From Thuidium tamariscinum (lineage: Eukaryota > Streptophyta > Bryopsida > Hypnales > Thuidiaceae), in NCBI GenBank assembly GCA_947034885.2, contig OX344756.2, forward strand, positions 12,892,098 through 12,956,097: a stretch of DNA of 64,000 bases, in the 5' to 3' direction. The translations under genes and the position numbers were made by a program. Shown here one piece after another: positions 26,764 to 38,281 of this stretch; the stretch's first letter is position 1; each line of letters opens with the position of its first letter. Under the pieces are notes generated by a model, which was not told where the DNA came from, searched no databases, and was given only the letters and a program-made list of their open reading frames with translations.

Positions 26764-27489
26764 CCCTTAAATGCCGGCGAAGCCATTCTGTGGCTTACAG
26801 ATGACTTCTTCGAGCTACCAGAAGGCCTAAACAGTAGTTTTTTCATCCATTTTTTTTCCAGTGCCCTTTCTTGTTGAGTTACAAAGAGTGTCCAACTGAA
26901 ATCGTAGTGTAATTGATGTTTTCTTTCATGTAGTTGAGAAGTAATTCAAAAAAACGGATGCCAAAATTTGTCATTTTAGTATATTTTGAGAAATTGAGTA
27001 AATCTAGAATTTCTCCTTGAAAACAACATTTTTTGAATTTGAGCCCAACTAATGAAATGGAAGTCCTCCACTCTAGTTTCTTCTCCAATTGAAATTTTAG
27101 AAAAATTCGTAAAATTGAATATTTTATTGTTGTTTGAACTATTATTGTATTTTTAATGCCCACTGCATTCTAATTGTAGATGTACACGGTAAATTAGTTT
27201 ACACCATGATGATTTCCACTGTATTTTTCACACATGGTGAAATTTTCAGATTTTTTGAGATTATTTTCTATTTTATATGAGTTTTTCTTCAGTTTTTCTT
27301 CAAAAAATTTCAGAAAATATAACTTTCCTCAAAAAAATCTGAAATTTCTATCAAGTACAGAGGACATGCACTTTCATCTCTGAAAAATAAAAATAAAAAT
27401 TTCCATACACATCTGGTTACAAAATGGCAACAAACTGAGTGACAGCAGGGGCACCTGAAACCAGTGGTCACAGGCCCGGCGTTTCAGGG
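26764..27489. mobile_element. piggyBac-like element at TTAA in copy B (family P)
   Basis: Ends CCCTTAAATGCCGG and CCGGCGTTTCAGGG, imperfect inverted repeats; TTAA on both sides (26760-26763, 27490-27493). Copy C has the empty site gacctTTAAgtacat at 39581-39584, which proves insertion with a 4-bp TTAA target. 726 bp, no transposase. The ends differ from the CCCCTAAAGG group, so this is a separate subfamily. Confidence 0.78.
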
Positions 27490-28859
27490 TTAAGTACAAA
27501 TCATATTCACACATGAACATCACAATTCTTGGCATCAAAATTGCAGTGCATGGAAAGATGGGAATCCATTTCTAATCAGCACCCATTTCCAATCAATAGG
27601 TGGTTTTCTTTCCATGAAGTGATCATGTAGTTCTCAGAGCAATTGTGGCACATTATGATTGGTTGCAAGGCTCTCATAAACGCAACTAGCCCTTGGTTGG
27701 TTTTGCAATCAGTCTATATCAACATTATAGGTCAAAGAGAATCTTTTACTAAAAAATTCATAGTAATTACAATTTGTGTAATAAAATTCTGAAAAATATG
27801 GCATCCTTCCAAATTCTATTTTTGTATATGAAAAAAATTGCATTCTAAAAAGCTATAGTCTACACTAATATGTGTAATTGCTTAAGTGGTTGGAAATGAG
27901 TGAAATAGCCCAACAAAATTGGCGATTAAAGTAGAATGCTATAATAGAAGTGTACTTGTGGTGGTAGGTACGATGGAGACGGCATGATTCATGGATTGAA
28001 TATCAAAGATGGAAAAGCAAGATATGCGGCTCGGTATGTTAAAACATCTCAGTTACTACAAGAGGAGTATTACGGAGCTTCCAAATTCATGAAGGTAGGA
28101 CATGAAACTAGACACAAAAGTATAAATAATGAACTTGAAACATCAATTTTGTAAAATTATAAATTTGTTATTACTTTGCTAGGTTCAAGCCACAAAATTT
28201 GAAACCAAAATCTTTACTTGTCTTAGTTTGTGGCCTAATATTTGACCTATGTGAAAACATTAAGGGAAAAAGAACGGCCAAATCTAAATTAATAGTCCAC
28301 ACAAGAAGTTATTGATTTAGAAAATAAAATGAAATAAAATTTATTTGAACCTTTTACAATTTGCATTGTTCATCTAGCAACAACCTTTTTTGGTTTGAGG
28401 CCGCCAATTTTTTTCTAATGTATGTATGTCACATTTCTTGATTTTAATGGAATATCATATGAGAATGGCGCTTTGAGTATTGAACTTAATCTACACTAAT
28501 TACCTTACACCTATGATTTTATGATTAATTATTTGTGAATTTTGTAGATTTTAGATTGACATAGATGTTCATTCCATTTTTGAGTCTTGTCAATGTGACA
28601 TACAAGGATTCAATATGATTTGGTTGTGACTTCTATAAGAGTAGTCACTTGTCAACTCTATAGGTTCTCATGCTTAAACAAAACACAACTTGCCACTAAT
28701 TAAAATATACTTAACAACAAATGAATTTTGTTAAATTGGCAAAATTTCAATACTTAAGCAAGTTTTACTATTGAAATATAAATCCATTTAAGTCTTACAT
28801 TTAATACCCACTAGAAAAAAATGGGCCTTCATTTCAAGGTGCCTCCCTTGTAGCACCTA

Positions 28860-29152
28860 TGGCTAATTTTGTTAAAATGGTGGTATTCCTTATGCCTTGA
28901 AAATTGACATCTAGAAATGGTATAGATTTCAAACATCTAGAGCTCATATAGATTTCCAAAATTTTATGACACATTTGGATTTCAAACCATACGGTTTGAA
29001 AAATCATGGACTAGTATAGATTTTATACATCTACAATTCATATAGATTTAAAAAATCTATCATTGTTTTAGATTTTGGATTGCGCGGTTTGAGTTGTCAA
29101 AAGTGTCAAACTAGTGGAATACCACCATTTTTTTGAAATTTGCCATAATACA
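28860..29152. mobile_element. MITE-like inverted-repeat element in intron 2 of copy B
   Basis: Left end tggctaattttgttaaaatggtgg and right end whose complement reads tggcaaatttcaaaaaaatggtgg share ATGGTGGTATTCC in opposite orientation. The same element sits at 42608-42897 in copy C, and copy A lacks it. No ORF. Confidence 0.65.
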
Positions 29153-29539
29153 TTTGGTAGTGAATAGTGCTACCCAAAATTTTCAAAAGAATTGAATTTC
29201 AAATTTTAAAACTTCAAATTTCAACTAAAAAATAAAACTGAAATTTTGAATTTTGAAAAACAAAATAATTTTCCTAAACAATTAAAAAATTTTAATTAAA
29301 ATAAAAAATTGCAGTCTAACATGACCAATTTTAGCTTAGTCAGATTATAATTTTGAATTCATTTTAATATTTTCTGAAAACTATTTATTTAAATAATCTT
29401 ATGCAATTCAGGTGCTTTTGAACACGCTTCACCTTGTAGTTTTCAGTGTGATTTTTTCCCTAGCCTCTATTTTTGGCCACACGTTCTCCACTATCCTGAA
29501 ATGTTCAATCCTCTTGAGGCCTCATTCTTTTTCTAATAC

Positions 29540-29782
29540 ATACTACTGTGCCTTATGTCATTGCCACAGTCAAAACTAAAGTAAAAGTAATTTCTTAAAT
29601 TTTTAATCCATTAAAACGGTTAAAATTCAATAACTTTCTTATCATAAGTCCAAATGCCATGAAACCAAGCCCATGCATCCTTCCTTGCTGAGAGCTTTGT
29701 GATGGTACCAAGCACTCGACCATGGGACACACAATGACAAACAAAACAAACAAAGCAAACTATCTATCTTAAGGTATGGATA
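29540..29782. repeat. Repeat R inserted in intron 2 of copy B
   Basis: cattgccacagtcaaaa... to ...tatcttaaggtatgg. Copy C homology stops at ctaatacata and resumes at aaacataaatgtcac after it, so this is an insertion. Further copies of R lie at about 34528-34745, 36222-36470 and 36478-36722. No terminal inverted repeats and no coding sequence seen. Confidence 0.6.
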
Positions 29783-30062
29783 AACATAAATGTCACAATG
29801 TTTTATGCCAAAATTGACTATAACACACTTCTTCAACTTCATGTTGTCTTATTATATTCCACATACAACATGAGCGATTGCTGATTTTCTTTTTGGGAGT
29901 CTTGCTCTTCACCACAATTGTCAACTTATGGGTCTTTCTACCTCTGACTATCAAGGTTTGTCATTTTAGAGATTAGTCGCTTTTGTTGAATTTCTTTCAT
30001 GTCCTAGTTTACCTGCTTTCACCTCAAGATTAGTTCCTAAGCTAAATGATTGTAGACTTTTA

Positions 30063-30142
30063 CTCCCTCTATCTCAAAATAAAACCGATGTTTCTTTGGT
30101 ATTTTATAAAGAAAACATTGGTCTCATTTTAAGACAAAGGGA
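30063..30142. mobile_element. Stowaway-type MITE, 80 bp
   Basis: CTCCCTCTATCTCAAAATAA at the left and the inverted ...TTTTAAGACAAAGGGAG at the right, flanked by TA on each side. CTCCCTCCGTCCC-like ends and a TA target are typical of Tc1/mariner Stowaway elements of plants. Confidence 0.85.
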
Positions 30143-30179
30143 GTATTTTGGATGCTAATCATTTGTCAATTGTAGTAAT

Positions 30180-31786
30180 GGGTTGTTGCAAGGAACACTT
30201 GTTAATTTAGGCTCAAAATAGCCACGGCACTCTAGCTCTATGACTCTAGGATAAATTTTTTTAAATAAAATGAAATATGGATAATTTGTAAAGCATTAAA
30301 AAAAAGTGTATGTGTGAAAATGAAGCCAAGAAAAAATCATCTTTAAAAGTTATGCACATTCAAAGAGTGATGGAAAATATTAAGAAAATGGACACATAAA
30401 TGTTTGACTTTTAAAAAATAGTGTAAAACTTCAAAAAACTTCAAGAAAAAAGATTCATTCTTTTTAACTTAACCCCTAAAGGACCAACTTGCTAAAAAAT
30501 GGAAACATAGCAATTTCAGAGACATACGTGTAATTGGAGACTTCCATATTTTGGACCTAAATTTTAATAGAAGGTGGGGACAAGTAATATTTTTCATGTG
30601 TACTAAAAATTAGGCCATTTGTAAATATGAGTCAAAAGTTATTGCCTAATATCTTATATTTCTTTAAACTGGGGAATTTGTTAAAATTAGAAAAAATCAC
30701 TTTTTCCATTTGAAAACAAAAAATTTGAAATTAGCTTTCTTCATATATGGTATGGAAAGCTTTAAATCACTCCATTTTGATAAATGAGTCAAAAGTTATG
30801 AGTTTTTTTTGTTTGTAGACAATTATGAATTGTCTACTTTAAAATAAACTTTAAAGTCCTTTATTTTCTTCAATTTTCAATATTTTTTGAAAAAAATGAA
30901 ATTACAGGATGTAGATTGTATATTACAACATTGCAACAATTGGAATTGACATTTTTCAATTTCATAAATAAATTCTTAACAATCTTGTACTTTGAATCAT
31001 TCGCTACCTATTTCTACTTACTATTTTTTCCCTATATCTTGTATAATTCCAAATAATTTGAAAACTTCTAGGCAAGTACCCTATTTGTCTTCAACAATGA
31101 ATTTAAAGAAGCACAACCATTTTTAGATCATATTATACATGATTATCACTTTTTGAAGTAATTGCCCTTATTTTTGAAATTTTTCCACATGTTTTCAAAC
31201 CAATTTTCTACAAGATCCTATGGTTATAAATCTCAAAAAGAAAATTTAAAAAATTAGATATTGGTACTACAAATGGATTTTTTGGTTGTTTTTGGATTAA
31301 AGTAGTCACAGAACTTAAGGAATTAAAGATGTTCCTTTCAAACATTTTCATCTTTAGAAAAACAAAATTGTTTTCCTTTGCACTTGAACAAAGGTAGTAA
31401 GGTACTACAAGTACTTTGAACACATGTAGAGAGTAGAAAATGTACTATTTAAAAAAATCTCTTTGTGGACTTGTGTAACTTTCCTAGAACTTCATCTATG
31501 CTAATTTAAAGCTTCAAATTCATATTTTTGGATAAAAATAGTATTAACCTCCGTCCAAAAAATGGCCAAGGTAGACATTGAATTGGAGGTTGTATAAAAA
31601 TAGTAAAATAATTTTAAAGAATAATCCTTTAATCCCCTAAAACTATTCAACATGTGAAACTACAACATGTACATTCAATTCAAGTTTCATAGAAAACAAA
31701 CAAACAAAGCAAAAGGTATGAGCAAAAAACCACATGTTTGAGGTCAATGGGACAAAAAATAGGACAAGTATTTCTTGCAATCACCC
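30180..31786. mobile_element. Family M element carrying a nested family P element
   Basis: Ends GGGTTGTTGCAAGGAACACT and agtatttcttgcaatcaccc. Removing the nested element at 30473-31322 plus one TTAA leaves about 753 bp, near the family size. The 4-bp flanks differ (taat and ttac), so the target duplication is not confirmed here. Confidence 0.65.
30473..31322. mobile_element. piggyBac-like element at TTAA (family P), nested
   Basis: Left end CCCCTAAAGGACCA after TTAA. The right end is decayed (GAACTTAAGGAA then TTAA) but in the correct place. Internal blocks match 24859-25782 (gaaacatagcaatttc, cactttttcc). 850 bp. Confidence 0.6.
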
Positions 31787-32299
31787 TTACTTTCAAAACA
31801 TGATCATGTTGCTCAAATTTCAGTGCCTAATTTAGGAACCAAGGGGTGTAAAGTTTGTAGGGTATGATTTTTCATTGTATTGTTACACTTTGCTATCTTC
31901 CTTGAAGTTTCTCAAATGATGTTTTTTGAACTCATGTAGACATGGAAGTATGCACTTTTGGCCATTTGGGCACCTCCAAATTAACACGTGAGTTCCCAAA
32001 TTAAAAAAGGAAGACCACCTTGAAGTGATATATCTAATTATAGTAATTTTATGAACATATCCTTACCATCTAATATTGTTAGCTATTCTCTTTTCTTTCC
32101 AATAGTGAATTTGAAGATCCTTGTAGAAGCTTCTTTAGTTATTCATTTTAATTCTTGTAGATAGAAAGGCAACCAAGTTTGATCATTTAGCCACTAAAGG
32201 GTTCATTGAAGGAATTTTTTTAATATTTATTATTTTAATTTCAATTTTTATCTACTTTCTGATGTTGTACAGCACGCTTGCTCTCTTTTTGCAATGTAG

Positions 32300-32551
32300 G
32301 TAATGAGGCAGAGACACAAGATTGAAAAGGATCTAGGAATTGGAGCCGAGATTAGGTGGTTGAAGAATTTGGAGGCAATAAAGACGAATCCAAATTTGGC
32401 CCAAATCAACAAGACCTTTGGCACGGCACATAGATTGTCTGTGCTTGCCAATGTTTTATGTGTGGGTGGCCTTGCATTCCATTTATGGTATATTGCCTCC
32501 TATATGGTGCTACAAATCATTACAAAGGTGAAGACTTTTCAATTCACATGA
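32300..32551 (+). pseudogene. Orphan last exon resembling TMEM205/DUF4149-type membrane proteins
   Basis: After an acceptor (tttttgcaatgtag) the frame is open for 83 codons to TGA: VMRQRHKIEKDLGIG, a middle part with LAQINKTFGTAHRLSVLAN, then a hydrophobic stretch GGLAFHLWYIASYMV. Plant TMEM205-like proteins end with a MRERHKxEK loop followed by a last transmembrane helix with a HxWY motif. I recognise this from memory only. No upstream exons encoding the earlier membrane segments were found in the 2.4 kb before it, so it is either a relic or the end of a gene with very long introns. Confidence 0.45.
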
Positions 32552-32559
32552 ATTCTCCA

Positions 32560-34525
32560 ACTTTTGGATTTAATTATTGTGATTTGAAACTAAATCAAAA
32601 CCCTACCATTATGTTTAGTTGTGTAGGTATATTGACAAAACATTTTGTCCTTGTCTTGGCTGCGTTTCTATGCATTAGCACTTATTTATGGAATAAAATA
32701 TGGTTATAGATTGTTGTTGATTATAGTGGATGTTGTGATGTTTGAGTTGCTATGCTACATTATGGGTAGGATGCGCATGCAATTCTATTTATTTGGTGAT
32801 CAAATTGAACACTCTTCAGCATCATTCTTCTCTTGGTCTGTTGCTACAACTTCCTCACTTGGCTTCTTGGCTCAGGACTATCATTTATGAATTTCGTTTT
32901 CCTTCACACACACTCTTCTGCAGCATTGTAGATGAAAATCTTTGCCTCTTTGTGTGGGCCAAAATGCTTTGACAACATTTTTTGTTTTTCTGTAACCCCC
33001 TCTTCAATTTGCACCGATGTTGCAAATCTTCAAAAGAATTTCCAAAGATACATATTTTGGAAGTTGGGGTGTATGTGTATCCAAATTAGATCTCCTAATT
33101 GGAGTTGAAATATACCTTCACCAAATGTGTAGTTGGTCTAGTTCACCTTGAAATTTGATTTCATTCTCCCGTGACTCAAATTGCGATTGTTTGTGGTCTC
33201 CAACCGCCTACCCTCTAGCTTGAATCCCATCATGGATTCCTTGTAACCTTTTGCAGCTAAATTCTATTGTCTTTACGCCATAAGTGAATGACGCCAAGAC
33301 CATTTTTAGGCCATTTTGTCACCAATGCAAGAGAGATCATGTTTCTATAGGACATAAATTCAACTATTTAAATTTGATATTTTGGATGGAAAGGAAAAAT
33401 CTTCTATAATAGTTTGACTTTCAAAGTATGCTTAAATTTTTTTTAAACCAATGATTTTCATGGTATCAAAATTGATAATTTCTATGGTTACCAATCCAAA
33501 GTTTAAAGGTTAATCAATCTATACTTTCCCTACAATGGATGGATTTGTCCTCTCTTGAAATTATCTTGCTTGTGATAGGTTCATTGTTTTTATTTGGCCA
33601 AGGTGAATTCACCTTCTCATTGCAATTGGGGTGCCCACAGTGAGCCAACCCATTGCTTGTCTTTCTAAAGTCATTCAAGGGGATCAACATAAAAAAAAAC
33701 CCACCTAGATATTTATACCAGATCAATTTATTGTCTACAATCTTTATCACTTAATAAGAGGCTTTTAATTGTAAATATGAATTTCAAATTTCAAATTTTA
33801 TCAAGTGTGGTAAATAAAAAGTTCTTGTGATTTTCAAAGAGACAAGATTTAGGATGAGCACAAGGGGCAATTCACCCCATCCCTCATTGCTATACAATTT
33901 ACCTTCAAGGAAAACACTAAAATTATCTTTAATTTCTCACACTTGAAATTTGAAATTTATATTTGCAATCAATAGGCCTCAAATTAGGTAGAAGAGGCGA
34001 AGGAATAAAAAAATATGTAGCACAAAATAGCGAGCATTTTTTTACATTAACACTTGGCTCAGGCAATGAAAAGGTCAATTTTTACCTACCTACCCCCTAA
34101 ATCAACACTAGTTTACATGAATTCTTTTTGCTAGTCTCTAAAATCCTTCAAATTCCAAAGCAAATCCTTCATTAATCTTTTTTTCTATTACACAGGTTAC
34201 GACGGATAGATAAAATGGAATTTAGTGCACTCTATGAAGATTGCATTCCCTAAGCCTCACTTGCATGACCAAGAAGTTTAAAGATATAAATGAAAATGAG
34301 AAAATATATAAAGATCATATAGAAGATGTTTGGTGAATTTTATTAAATGGTTGTATTCATGTGCCATTTTTGACATATTCTGCTCCATTCTAAAGGAATA
34401 TCGCCATTTTAATGAAATTCGTCATATATTAGTATGTTCCTAAAGAATAGTCAGTCTCTTGCTTTATTAGCATTGCAATGCAATGCAATTTTCATCTATT
34501 TTTAGTGTATCCTATATTGTTACTA
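32560..34525. other. Intergenic DNA, no gene recognised
   Basis: 32645-32970 has overlapping short ORFs with no recognisable motif. 33955-34090 and 34196-34290 are copies of dispersed repeats also present at 16.8 kb and 23.7 kb. Nothing else can be supported. Confidence 0.4.
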
Positions 34526-34527
34526 TT

Positions 34528-34745
34528 AATAGACAAAATTGAAACTATGAAAGTAATTTCCTAATTTTTTAGTTCATTAAAACTTTGAAATTCAATCATT
34601 TTTCAATCACAAGTCTAAACATATTGAAACCAAACCCATACAATCATGCATCCCTTTCTGCTAAGGGCTTTTGGGGAGTACCAAAAATGCGACTGGGAAT
34701 GTACAATCTATAAGATCTCAATGTTACAAACAATCTTGGAGAGAT
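34528..34745. repeat. Repeat R, second copy
   Basis: Shares gtaatttcctaa..., cattaaaactttgaaattca and the gagggcttttggggagtacc region with 29540-29782 and the two copies near 36 kb. Confidence 0.55.
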
Positions 34746-34751
34746 TACTCG

Positions 34752-35070
34752 CACGCTAAAAGAAAACTATACTATTCATGCCAAAAATTGCGTTAAATTT
34801 GCCAAACCTAAGTTTTATTTAACAAAGACTGCGTTGCGTTCAACATAACGTGTGGAGTGGATTTTGTTGAATTCTCCCTTCATAACGCAAAATTCTGCGT
34901 TTCAACGTGTCTACACAAAATTAAACATGAAAAACGCAGAACTTTGCGTTAGAATGAAAAATTCCGCATGACAAAGCAGGACTTCAACACAATCCACTCC
35001 ACGCGTTACGTTGAATGCAACACAATTTCAACATAGTTTTTGTCAGATACAATGTAGTTTTTTTCTAGTG
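34752..35070. mobile_element. Fold-back (CACTA-like) MITE, 319 bp
   Basis: The left arm (CACGCTAAAAGAAAAC...) and the complement of the right arm (CACTAGAAAAAAAC...) match over long inverted arms of about 85-130 bp. They include gcgttcaacataacgtgtgg opposite gcattcaacgtaacgcgtgg. A CACTA-type tip is kept on the right only. No ORF. Confidence 0.65.
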
Positions 35071-35074
35071 GCAA

Positions 35075-36220
35075 TTTTAAAAAAACTACGTGACTTAAAA
35101 AATAGGGTCTATTTAATTCAAAGGGAATAAACTTTACATAATATATAGGACTACTATAGGGTCCTTGAAATGTCACATATCCTATTATATGTAAATTAGG
35201 CTATGTATAACATCATTTAGTAGGATTTTTAATTAATAAATTAGCCTTTACAAATAGGGTTCATACAAATTTTTTGTAGTACAATGAGTATAGATGTAGA
35301 CAAACTTTTTTAAGTGAATAATAAAACTTACACAATCTAGTAAATCTAGGGATTTTTTTCAAGAGATTTGTTGTTACTATCAAATAATTCTAGCATGTTC
35401 ATACAAATCTTTTCATAAGTATACCAACTATGTGACAGCATGTAAGAATCTACTAATTCAAGACAAAAAAATTGAGTTGTAAATTTACAATGAGGTTGTA
35501 CTATAGGGATTTGTGTTTACAAAAAGTACATGTTAAGAATTTGGTAAAGGATTTGCAACATTTACATGGAATCTTTTTTATGCTTTGACACTACAAACTC
35601 TAGATTTGCCTCAACTACTTGACCAAATGCTTGTAAATGTTTAGAATCATCTTCTTTTTACTAGTGTTTTATAAGCACTCCTTTTATTTTTTGATTCAAA
35701 ATTCAAAACCATTGCAAATGCATATGTATAGATAAAATATATGGTCTCTACGTCACAATAGAGGTCATGTTCTTGTGTTAATTTCCAATGTTTTTAGGGT
35801 GTCAATTTCTCATGTTGTTCATGTTATATTGCTAGTATTGGTGTTTTTCTTAATTTCAATATTATAACTATGTTTAATGTTTCTATGATATTTATTAATC
35901 ACCATATTAGGTTGTTTAGAATATATGGCATAGAATCTAGAAATATTTAAAACTATTGTTGCATTTCACATTTTTATTTGTCATTTGAAATTATACTACA
36001 ATACAAGTACTGCATATATTTTTAAAAAAAGTGAATATATAAGATACTACTTTTATGGTGTGTATTGCAAATGGATATGAAAAAATTAAATATATAAATT
36101 TTGTATATAAGATAGTCCAACTATAAAAAACAAATGATTGAATTTATATGTAAAAATACAATCATTTTAATTTCTATAATGAAGGTAAATAGCCCCATGT
36201 CAAATACCCTCTTAACTTAG
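35075..36220. other. Intergenic AT-rich DNA
   Basis: No ORF, repeat or element end that I can identify. Confidence 0.4.
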
Positions 36221-36221
36221 G

Positions 36222-36722
36222 TGTATATTGTATCATTGCCACAGTCAAAATCAAAATAAAAGTAATTTTCTATTTTCTTAGTTCATTCAAACTTTGAAAT
36301 TCAATAACTTTTTGAAAGTAGGCTAGAACACATTAAAACCAACCCTGTGTGCACTCCTTTTTGTTGAGGGCTTTTTGGCGGTACGGAAAGTGTGACCAAA
36401 AACACATAGTTTAAAAGATCTCAATGGAACAAACAAAATTAACAATCTATCTTAAAGTATAGTAAGACTTATGTACCTTCAGTGCTTTGAGCCGCTGCTG
36501 CAATCTGAATCAAAATTAAAGTAATTTCTCAGTTCATTAAAACTTTGAAATTCAATAACTTTCCAACCATAGGTCAAAAGATGACAAAACCAAGCTTCTA
36601 CACCTTTCTTTGCTAAGGTCTTTCTGACAATACTAAGAACCCGATTCTAGAATACATAGGCCAAAAGATCTCGTCATTACAATCAAATAAAACAAAACAA
36701 ATAGTGTATCTAAAGGTGTAAA
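36222..36722. repeat. Two neighbouring copies of repeat R
   Basis: Copies at about 36222-36470 and 36478-36722, both in the same orientation, share cattaaaactttgaaattca(ataactttc) and the gctgagggcttt-type block. Together with 29.5 and 34.5 kb this makes four copies in 7 kb. Confidence 0.55.
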
Positions 36723-37059
36723 GGTAGAACCACCCATTCTCAACTAGAGCCCTATAGCCAATAGGTAGATTGATTTATTCCCAAGCAAGATTAAAATATG
36801 ATTTTTTCTCCTTTTCAATGTTGAGACTAAAAGTTCAAGACACATGTCTTGCTCAGTACTTCTCCTAAAGTAGTGAGCAAGAAAGTTGGAAGCAACGAGA
36901 GGGGAAGTTGTTTTTGGAATGGTTACAAGTGGTTCTACCTTGGATCATCTTTTTATTCTCCAAATTTGATCCATTTAAAACATGGCAATTCATCCATTGG
37001 GTGTTCTCTCTGGATTCTGAAATTCTTCTCCTCTTTACCCACTTGACACACATACTACA

Positions 37060-37169
37060 GGCTGCAATACAGTATCTTTAGCTGGTAGGCCTTTGCCTTG
37101 TACGTCTCATTTTGAATCTTAGCCAGCCCAACATCCCGTTTCTTCGTTAAAAAAAAAAAAAAAAAAAAA
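37060..37169 (+). mobile_element. tRNA-derived SINE (probable)
   Basis: The body ctttagctggtaggcctttg, ccttgtacg, then attttgaatcttagccagcc resembles a tRNA with A box, an anticodon-loop-like ccttgtac (Thr-UGU type) and a B box, followed by a short tail and 21 A residues (37149-37169). Target duplications were not found. Confidence 0.5.
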
Positions 37170-37393
37170 TTCTTGCTAGCTTATCACATGCAGCCCATGT
37201 GCTATTCATAGCCGTAATTGAATGTCAGATTGATCTCCACAATCGTAAGATTTGCACAGTGTTGGCGCGGCATTTGCAGCAATCCGGAAAGAAGATTTTT
37301 GAGATTTACCGGTTATTTTCCTCAAATTCCCAAATTGAACCAGTTTTTGAACCAGTTTTTGAAGTGGGAGTCCGGTTGGTTCCTTAACTTTAA

Positions 37394-37412
37394 CCCTTAA
37401 AGGACGGACTGG
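37394..37412 (+). mobile_element. Isolated left end of a family P element
   Basis: TTAA (37390-37393) followed by CCCTTAAAGGACGGACTGG, very close to the ends of 24859 and 41560. No matching right end was found in the next kilobase. Confidence 0.35.
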
Positions 37413-38140
37413 TGGTTGTAGAAATTGTGCATTTTGATACTGTGTGACATCATCTACATTGAAAAAGCCAAAAATACTCATTGAAAGTCCAAGCACTGTA
37501 GAAGATCTTCCGTTTCCACCCGTTGTACCAAGAATGAAAAGTTGCTCTTCTGTCCCACAGAAAAAGATTCTTTGTCATTTAAAGGACACCAAAACGTCCA
37601 CGGCAGTGTTCAAGATAAAAATAAATATAAAATTTATTTTTCCATTGTTTTTTTGTCAGTGTTTCCAAATTGCAACGAATTTTCTTCTCAATTCCTCCAA
37701 CTAACTTTGAACTAGCTGCCAGTTCTTCACTTCTTCCCAAACATTGGGTAATCATGTGATAAAGAAGTAACAAGTAAGCCTACTGCTGCAATGAAATTCT
37801 GTTTCATTTGTGTCACTTAAATATTTGTGATTTTCACAAGAACTTATCACCTCCAAGTTAAAAATGTTACGTTCCAATGATAGTGATTTTTCAAGAATTT
37901 AATCTTGTAAATTTATTCAAGTCATTTTCTAAAGCCATCAGTGAGGCTAGCCCGCCAGTACCTATCAAGTATCAATGAGTAATCGAATATGCAGAGTGTT
38001 CAAAATATGTACTCCACAAATGTTGGAGACGTGACACAAAAACCTTCAAAGAAATCAATTGGTGATTAAAAAAAAAAAAAACTTTTCTGTGTCCTCGGCC
38101 AGTGGTCGGCGTCTGTTGTCCAAAAGTTGAACGGCTGTTC

Positions 38141-38148
38141 TATATAAA
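38141..38148 (+). promoter_or_regulatory. TATA box of CCD1-like copy C
   Basis: tatataaa in a GC-rich stretch, 386 bp before the ATG of copy C, in the context gttctatataaaccg. Transcription would be expected to start about 30 bp downstream, giving a leader of roughly 350 nt. The start point is inferred from spacing only. Confidence 0.6.
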
Positions 38149-38181
38149 CCGAAGCGGATGCTTGATCGATCCAACATCAGA

Positions 38182-38281
38182 GCATGCGTGGTTACAGATC
38201 GATCGGAGCTTTCCAGCCTATTCAATTCAGTGCATGCGTCGTTAAAGATCGAGCGGAGCTTCCCAGCCAATTCAATTCAGT
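38182..38281 (+). repeat. Tandem 2 x 50 bp duplication in the presumed 5' leader of copy C
   Basis: Units 38182-38231 and 38232-38281 match at 45 of 50 positions. Each begins gcatgcgt and ends ttcaattcagt. They contain GATCGA-type and GCATGC palindromes and lie between the TATA box and the ATG, so they would be transcribed. Confidence 0.85.

Larger units (their letters stand above)
26590..29850 (+). pseudogene. Truncated CCD1-like copy (copy B): part of intron 1, exon 2, most of intron 2
   Basis: The sequence aligns with copy C from about 39211 (gtgcatcagt) onward. Exon 2 at 27968-28094 is 127 nt with intact splice sites and open frame, but its first full codon is TAC (Tyr) where A and C have TTC (Phe) in FDGDGM. 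Homology runs through intron 2, with a 240-bp repeat inserted at about 29540-29782, and fades near 29850, just at the position of the exon 3 acceptor. No exon 3-12 sequence follows, and no exon 1 precedes it. A TTAA-flanked transposon (26764-27489) interrupts intron 1. The residues of exon 2 are closer to copy C ([11 protein letters not shown]) than to copy A ([11 protein letters not shown]). It cannot make an enzyme. Confidence 0.85.

Noticed and set aside
32645..32972. Three overlapping ORFs with hydrophobic segments
   Set aside because: No recognisable family or splice signal; hydrophobic runs are common in AT-rich noncoding DNA.
36865..37053. Minus-strand ORF of 62 codons with several Cys and Asn
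   Set aside because: A resemblance to retroelement proteins was considered, but no motif could be confirmed.
37081..37140. tRNA gene
   Set aside because: The tRNA-like body lacks clean stems and ends in a poly(A) run, which fits a SINE better.
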